Assembly: GCF_000147815.2 (NCBI RefSeq)
Contig: NC_015951.1
Location: 1-64,000, forward strand
Source: Streptomyces violaceusniger Tu 4113
Lineage (GTDB): Bacteria; Actinomycetota; Actinomycetes; Streptomycetales; Streptomycetaceae
Reading direction: 5' to 3'
DNA: 64,000 nt
Shown here: positions 61,654-64,000 of the stretch, in pieces
Numbering within the stretch: position 1 is the stretch's first letter
How the letters are laid out: each line of letters starts with the position of its first letter
The notes under the pieces: model-generated
The model's database searches: none
The model's input: the letters and a program-made list of their open reading frames with translations, nothing else
Told to the model about the DNA's origin: nothing
Translations under genes and position numbers: made by a program

Positions 61654-63594
61654 TCAGTTTCCTATCTCAAAGCGGTCAAGGAGGTGACGAGCAAGACTGG
61701 CCACCGTGGGGTTCCCGAAGAAGAACTTGAGATCGATCTGCACATCAGTGAACAGGTCGATCCTGTTGACAACTTGTGTGGCGAGCAGCGAGTGGCCGCC
61801 CAGGGCGAAGAAGTTGTCGTTGACCTTAATGTGGTCGATGTTTAGGATCTCCTGCCAGATCTCTGCTATCAACTCCTCGACGTCACTTAGTGGACCTGTG
61901 GATCTGGCGTCGCCTAGGTCTTGCATAAAGTATGGCGCCGGGAGATTATGCCGGTCTAGCTTTCCGGCGACGGTCAGTGGGAATTCATCAACAACTACAA
62001 TATGGTTCGGGACCATGAAAGGAGGGAGGGCTTCGCGGCACCATTGCGCGAGGGCTTGCGCAGTGGGCTGAGATCCTGCCCTGGGAAGGCAGTAGGCAAC
62101 GAGGCGCTTGTCGCCCGGAGTGTCTTCACGGACGATGGCGACAGCGGAAGTCACGTCATTGTGGCTGACAAGGAGGGATTCAATTTCTCCTAGCTCGATG
62201 CGCATGCCTCGAAGCTTCACCTGGTCGTCCGTTCGGCCGATAAACTCCAGATGCCCGTCCGGTAACCAGCGGACTATATCCCCGGTACGGTATACACGCC
62301 TCTGTGTGTCAGGAGAGAAAGGGTGCGAAGTGAAGCACTTCGCAGTCAGTTCAGGACGATTGAGATAGCCGCGGGCAACACCTACTCCGCCGATGAGGAG
62401 TTCCCCTGGTGTCCCGATGGGAACAAGCTGGTCGTTCTCATCCACCACGAATACTTCGGTGTTGGCTATGGGACGGCCAATAGCAGCTTGTTTGTCGCCT
62501 GGGTGGAGGGTGCATGCTGTGGCAGTAATAGTGGCCTCAGTGGGACCATATCCGTTGATGAGCGGGGCCGATGAGACGGCAAACCATGCGGCCACACTCT
62601 CCGCCCGGACTGCTTCTCCGGCGAGGATCATCAGGCGGAACTGATCCCCCAAGTCGTGCTGACCCCTCATACAGTCAACTACTTGCGCCCACATAGACGG
62701 AGTCAGCTCGGCGACTGTGATTTGCTGCTCGCGCACGTAGTCGATGAACTGGCGGGCGGACCACAGGGCCGACTCACGCACCAGAAGCATGCCGCCGGAC
62801 ATGAGGGTCGGGAATATTTGTTCTAGGGAAGCATCAAATACCGTAGAGGCGAACTGCAAGGTGCGATCGCTTGCCTCGATTTGGTAGTAGGATCGCATCG
62901 CTTGCATGCGGTTACTCAGTGCTTGGTGTTCGACCATGACGCCTTTGGGGGTGCCGGTCGAGCCCGAGGTGTAAATGATGTAGGCCAAGTCCCGAGGACC
63001 TGCTTGTGGGGTGGGATTCTCTGTCGGCGCAGTGGCAATTGCGGGCCAGGCGTCATCGATACAAATTGACCTGTCGTAGAAGCTTGGCAGCCGCTCTTGC
63101 AAGCGCCTCTGGGTGATGACCAGTGAAGCTTGAGTATCCGTCAGCATGAACTCCAGGCGCAGTCGGGGGTAGTCAGGATCCATCGGCACATAAGCTGCCC
63201 CTGTCTTCAGCACACCCAGCAGCGCAATGATCATTTCAATGCCGCGCTCCACGAAGACCGCTATCAGGCTGCCGCAGCCAATGCCCTGCTCGGCCAGGTA
63301 GTGGGCCAACTGGTTCGCCCGCTCGTTCAGCTCCCGGTATGTGAGGCGCTCGGTGCCGTAGGCGACTGCCATCGCATCCGGCGTCCGCTCAACCTGTGCC
63401 TCTACCAACCGGTGTACCGCGACATCATCTGAAATCGGCGCATACGTGTCATTGAACTCCACAAGCAGTCGGTGGCGCTCCGCCGGCGAGAGCACATCCC
63501 GCCCCCCAACCGGATGGTTGGAATGGAGTTCGCTCCGAAAATCTGAAACGTTTTCAGTGAGTTTGCTGGAAGTGCTACCCGTATTCAAAGTCAC
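61654..63594 (-). CDS. Stand-alone NRPS module, A-T
   Basis: 646 residues from GTG 63594. An adenylation domain (IIYTSGSTGTPKG about 206; NGYGPTEATITATA; GYGVARGYLNRPELTA-type A7; KLRGMRIELGEIES) is followed by a T domain (FFALGGHSLL, Ser602). The first 50 residues (VLSPAERHRLLVEFNDTYAP) are the linker that normally follows a condensation domain, so the gene seems to have lost or never carried its C domain. Specificity residues read D-A-E-E-I-A-G-I-T-K; the D-A-E start recalls codes for basic residues such as Lys, but this is weak. The terminal C domain of the large synthetase could serve it in trans. Confidence 0.92.
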   Translation of the reverse strand: MTLNTGSTSSKLTENVSDFRSELHSNHPVGGRDVLSPAERHRLLVEFNDTYAPISDDVAVHRLVEAQVERTPDAMAVAYGTERLTYRELNERANQLAHYLAEQGIGCGSLIAVFVERGIEMIIALLGVLKTGAAYVPMDPDYPRLRLEFMLTDTQASLVITQRRLQERLPSFYDRSICIDDAWPAIATAPTENPTPQAGPRDLAYIIYTSGSTGTPKGVMVEHQALSNRMQAMRSYYQIEASDRTLQFASTVFDASLEQIFPTLMSGGMLLVRESALWSARQFIDYVREQQITVAELTPSMWAQVVDCMRGQHDLGDQFRLMILAGEAVRAESVAAWFAVSSAPLINGYGPTEATITATACTLHPGDKQAAIGRPIANTEVFVVDENDQLVPIGTPGELLIGGVGVARGYLNRPELTAKCFTSHPFSPDTQRRVYRTGDIVRWLPDGHLEFIGRTDDQVKLRGMRIELGEIESLLVSHNDVTSAVAIVREDTPGDKRLVAYCLPRAGSQPTAQALAQWCREALPPFMVPNHIVVVDEFPLTVAGKLDRHNLPAPYFMQDLGDARSTGPLSDVEELIAEIWQEILNIDHIKVNDNFFALGGHSLLATQVVNRIDLFTDVQIDLKFFFGNPTVASLARHLLDRFEIGN

Positions 63595-63635
63595 TACCTT
63601 CCTTACCGTACGCAGCTAGGCGCAGGGCTGAGTGC

Positions 63636-64000
63636 TCAGGAACGATCACTGGAGAGTGCCACCACAGCGTCCAATAACACTTGACACCCATGGATCAAGT
63701 GTTTATCGCTTGTGCTTTCGGCCGGGGAATGGCTGACACCTCCGACGCTTGGCACGAAAAGCATGCCTGTTGGGATATGCTTACTGATGACGCTAGCGTC
63801 GTGTCCCGCGTAGCTGACCATGTCGAGGAACTCTCCCCCATGGTTGTGGATTATCTCGCGGATCGCCCGATGAATGCCTTTATCGAAAAGTACTGCCGAC
63901 TTTTGTGAAAATTTCTGGACGGAAGCATGGCAGCCTTCTGATGCTGCAGTCTCATCGGCCAGCAATCTGATTTTCTGCTCGGCTTCGCGCAAGACTGAAT
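63636..64000 (-). CDS. M20-family hydrolase (N-carbamoyl amino acid amidohydrolase-like), C-terminal part
   Basis: The gene runs off the window end; only about 118 C-terminal residues are seen. MVSYAGHDASVISKHIPTGM, LFVPSVGGVSHSPAESTSDK and GCQVLLDAVVAL match the end of allantoate/N-carbamoyl-L-amino acid amidohydrolases (M20 family), with the metal-ligand His in GHDA and the SHSPxE motif. Being 41 bp upstream of, and co-directional with, the A-T gene, it may act in the same pathway, for instance on a carbamoyl or amide bond of the peptide or a precursor. Confidence 0.8.
   Translation of the reverse strand, partial: SVLREAEQKIRLLADETAASEGCHASVQKFSQKSAVLFDKGIHRAIREIIHNHGGEFLDMVSYAGHDASVISKHIPTGMLFVPSVGGVSHSPAESTSDKHLIHGCQVLLDAVVALSSDRS

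Noticed and set aside
1..64000. tRNA, rRNA or attachment-site signals
   Set aside because: No cloverleaf with T-loop consensus or rRNA sequence was recognised; no direct repeat with a tRNA 3' end was found near the integrase-like fragment.

Overview
The window has the GC-rich codon bias, GTG starts and occasional TTA codons of a Streptomyces, and it reads as an accessory (subtelomeric or linear-plasmid-like) region. Supporting this are a tap/tpg-like telomere-replication gene pair, an orphan Tap N-terminal domain, several toxin, defence and nuclease-type genes, and many broken genes (Ku, AbiEii, SDR, integrase, TnpB, Tn3 TnpA). I see no rRNA, tRNA or CRISPR array.

Layout. 1-2141: two coupled winged-helix proteins of replication or partition type. 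2345-4572: small membrane protein and a membrane protein with fourteen exact 12-residue repeats. 4747-6893: Tap-like (XRE head plus polymerase-like tail) and Tpg-like proteins. 7043-10744: plasmid-type unknowns and a PD-(D/E)XK nuclease candidate. 10974-13917: a gene interrupted by an amidase cassette bounded by a perfect 158-bp direct repeat. 14309-16431: operon of a small membrane protein, an XRE-sigma fusion and an 'FWWQ' protein. 16973-19929: GNAT, frameshifted XRE-TPR regulator, and two small Streptomyces proteins. 20053-22443: Tap-N HTH protein divergent from a tandem zeta-toxin protein. 22530-24268: operon around a RES-domain/ECF-sigma fusion. 24939-27626: STAND ATPase. 27739-29149: second sigma/FWWQ pair. 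29421-37989: remnants and small proteins. 38712-39912: third sigma/FWWQ pair, with the sigma gene 5'-truncated. 40081-48747: fragments, DinB, WYL regulator, decayed paralogue of the repeat protein, broken AbiEii pair, secreted HNH nuclease, MFS exporter with regulator. 49185-53011: nested insertion sequences, including two IS5-type elements inside a Tn3-family tnpA and a scrambled IS630 copy. 53157-64000: an NRPS locus, visibly less GC-rich than its surroundings, then the end of an M20-type hydrolase.

How genes work together. The most striking signal is a recurrent two-gene module: an ECF-sigma-like gene translationally coupled to a protein carrying a conserved FWWQxxAGAG core. It occurs three times, and the sigma partner has a different N-terminus each time. 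A fourth sigma-like gene is fused to a RES (NAD-consuming toxin family) domain. The Tap-like and XRE-type genes have phased direct repeats upstream that look like operators. The NRPS proteins (A-T-C-A-T-E-C, and a stand-alone A-T that lacks its C domain) can be read as a tripeptide line, predicted Ser-(D-X)-Y, with the terminal C domain serving the stand-alone A-T protein in trans.

All family assignments come from reading motifs and from memory of the families. No database search was run.
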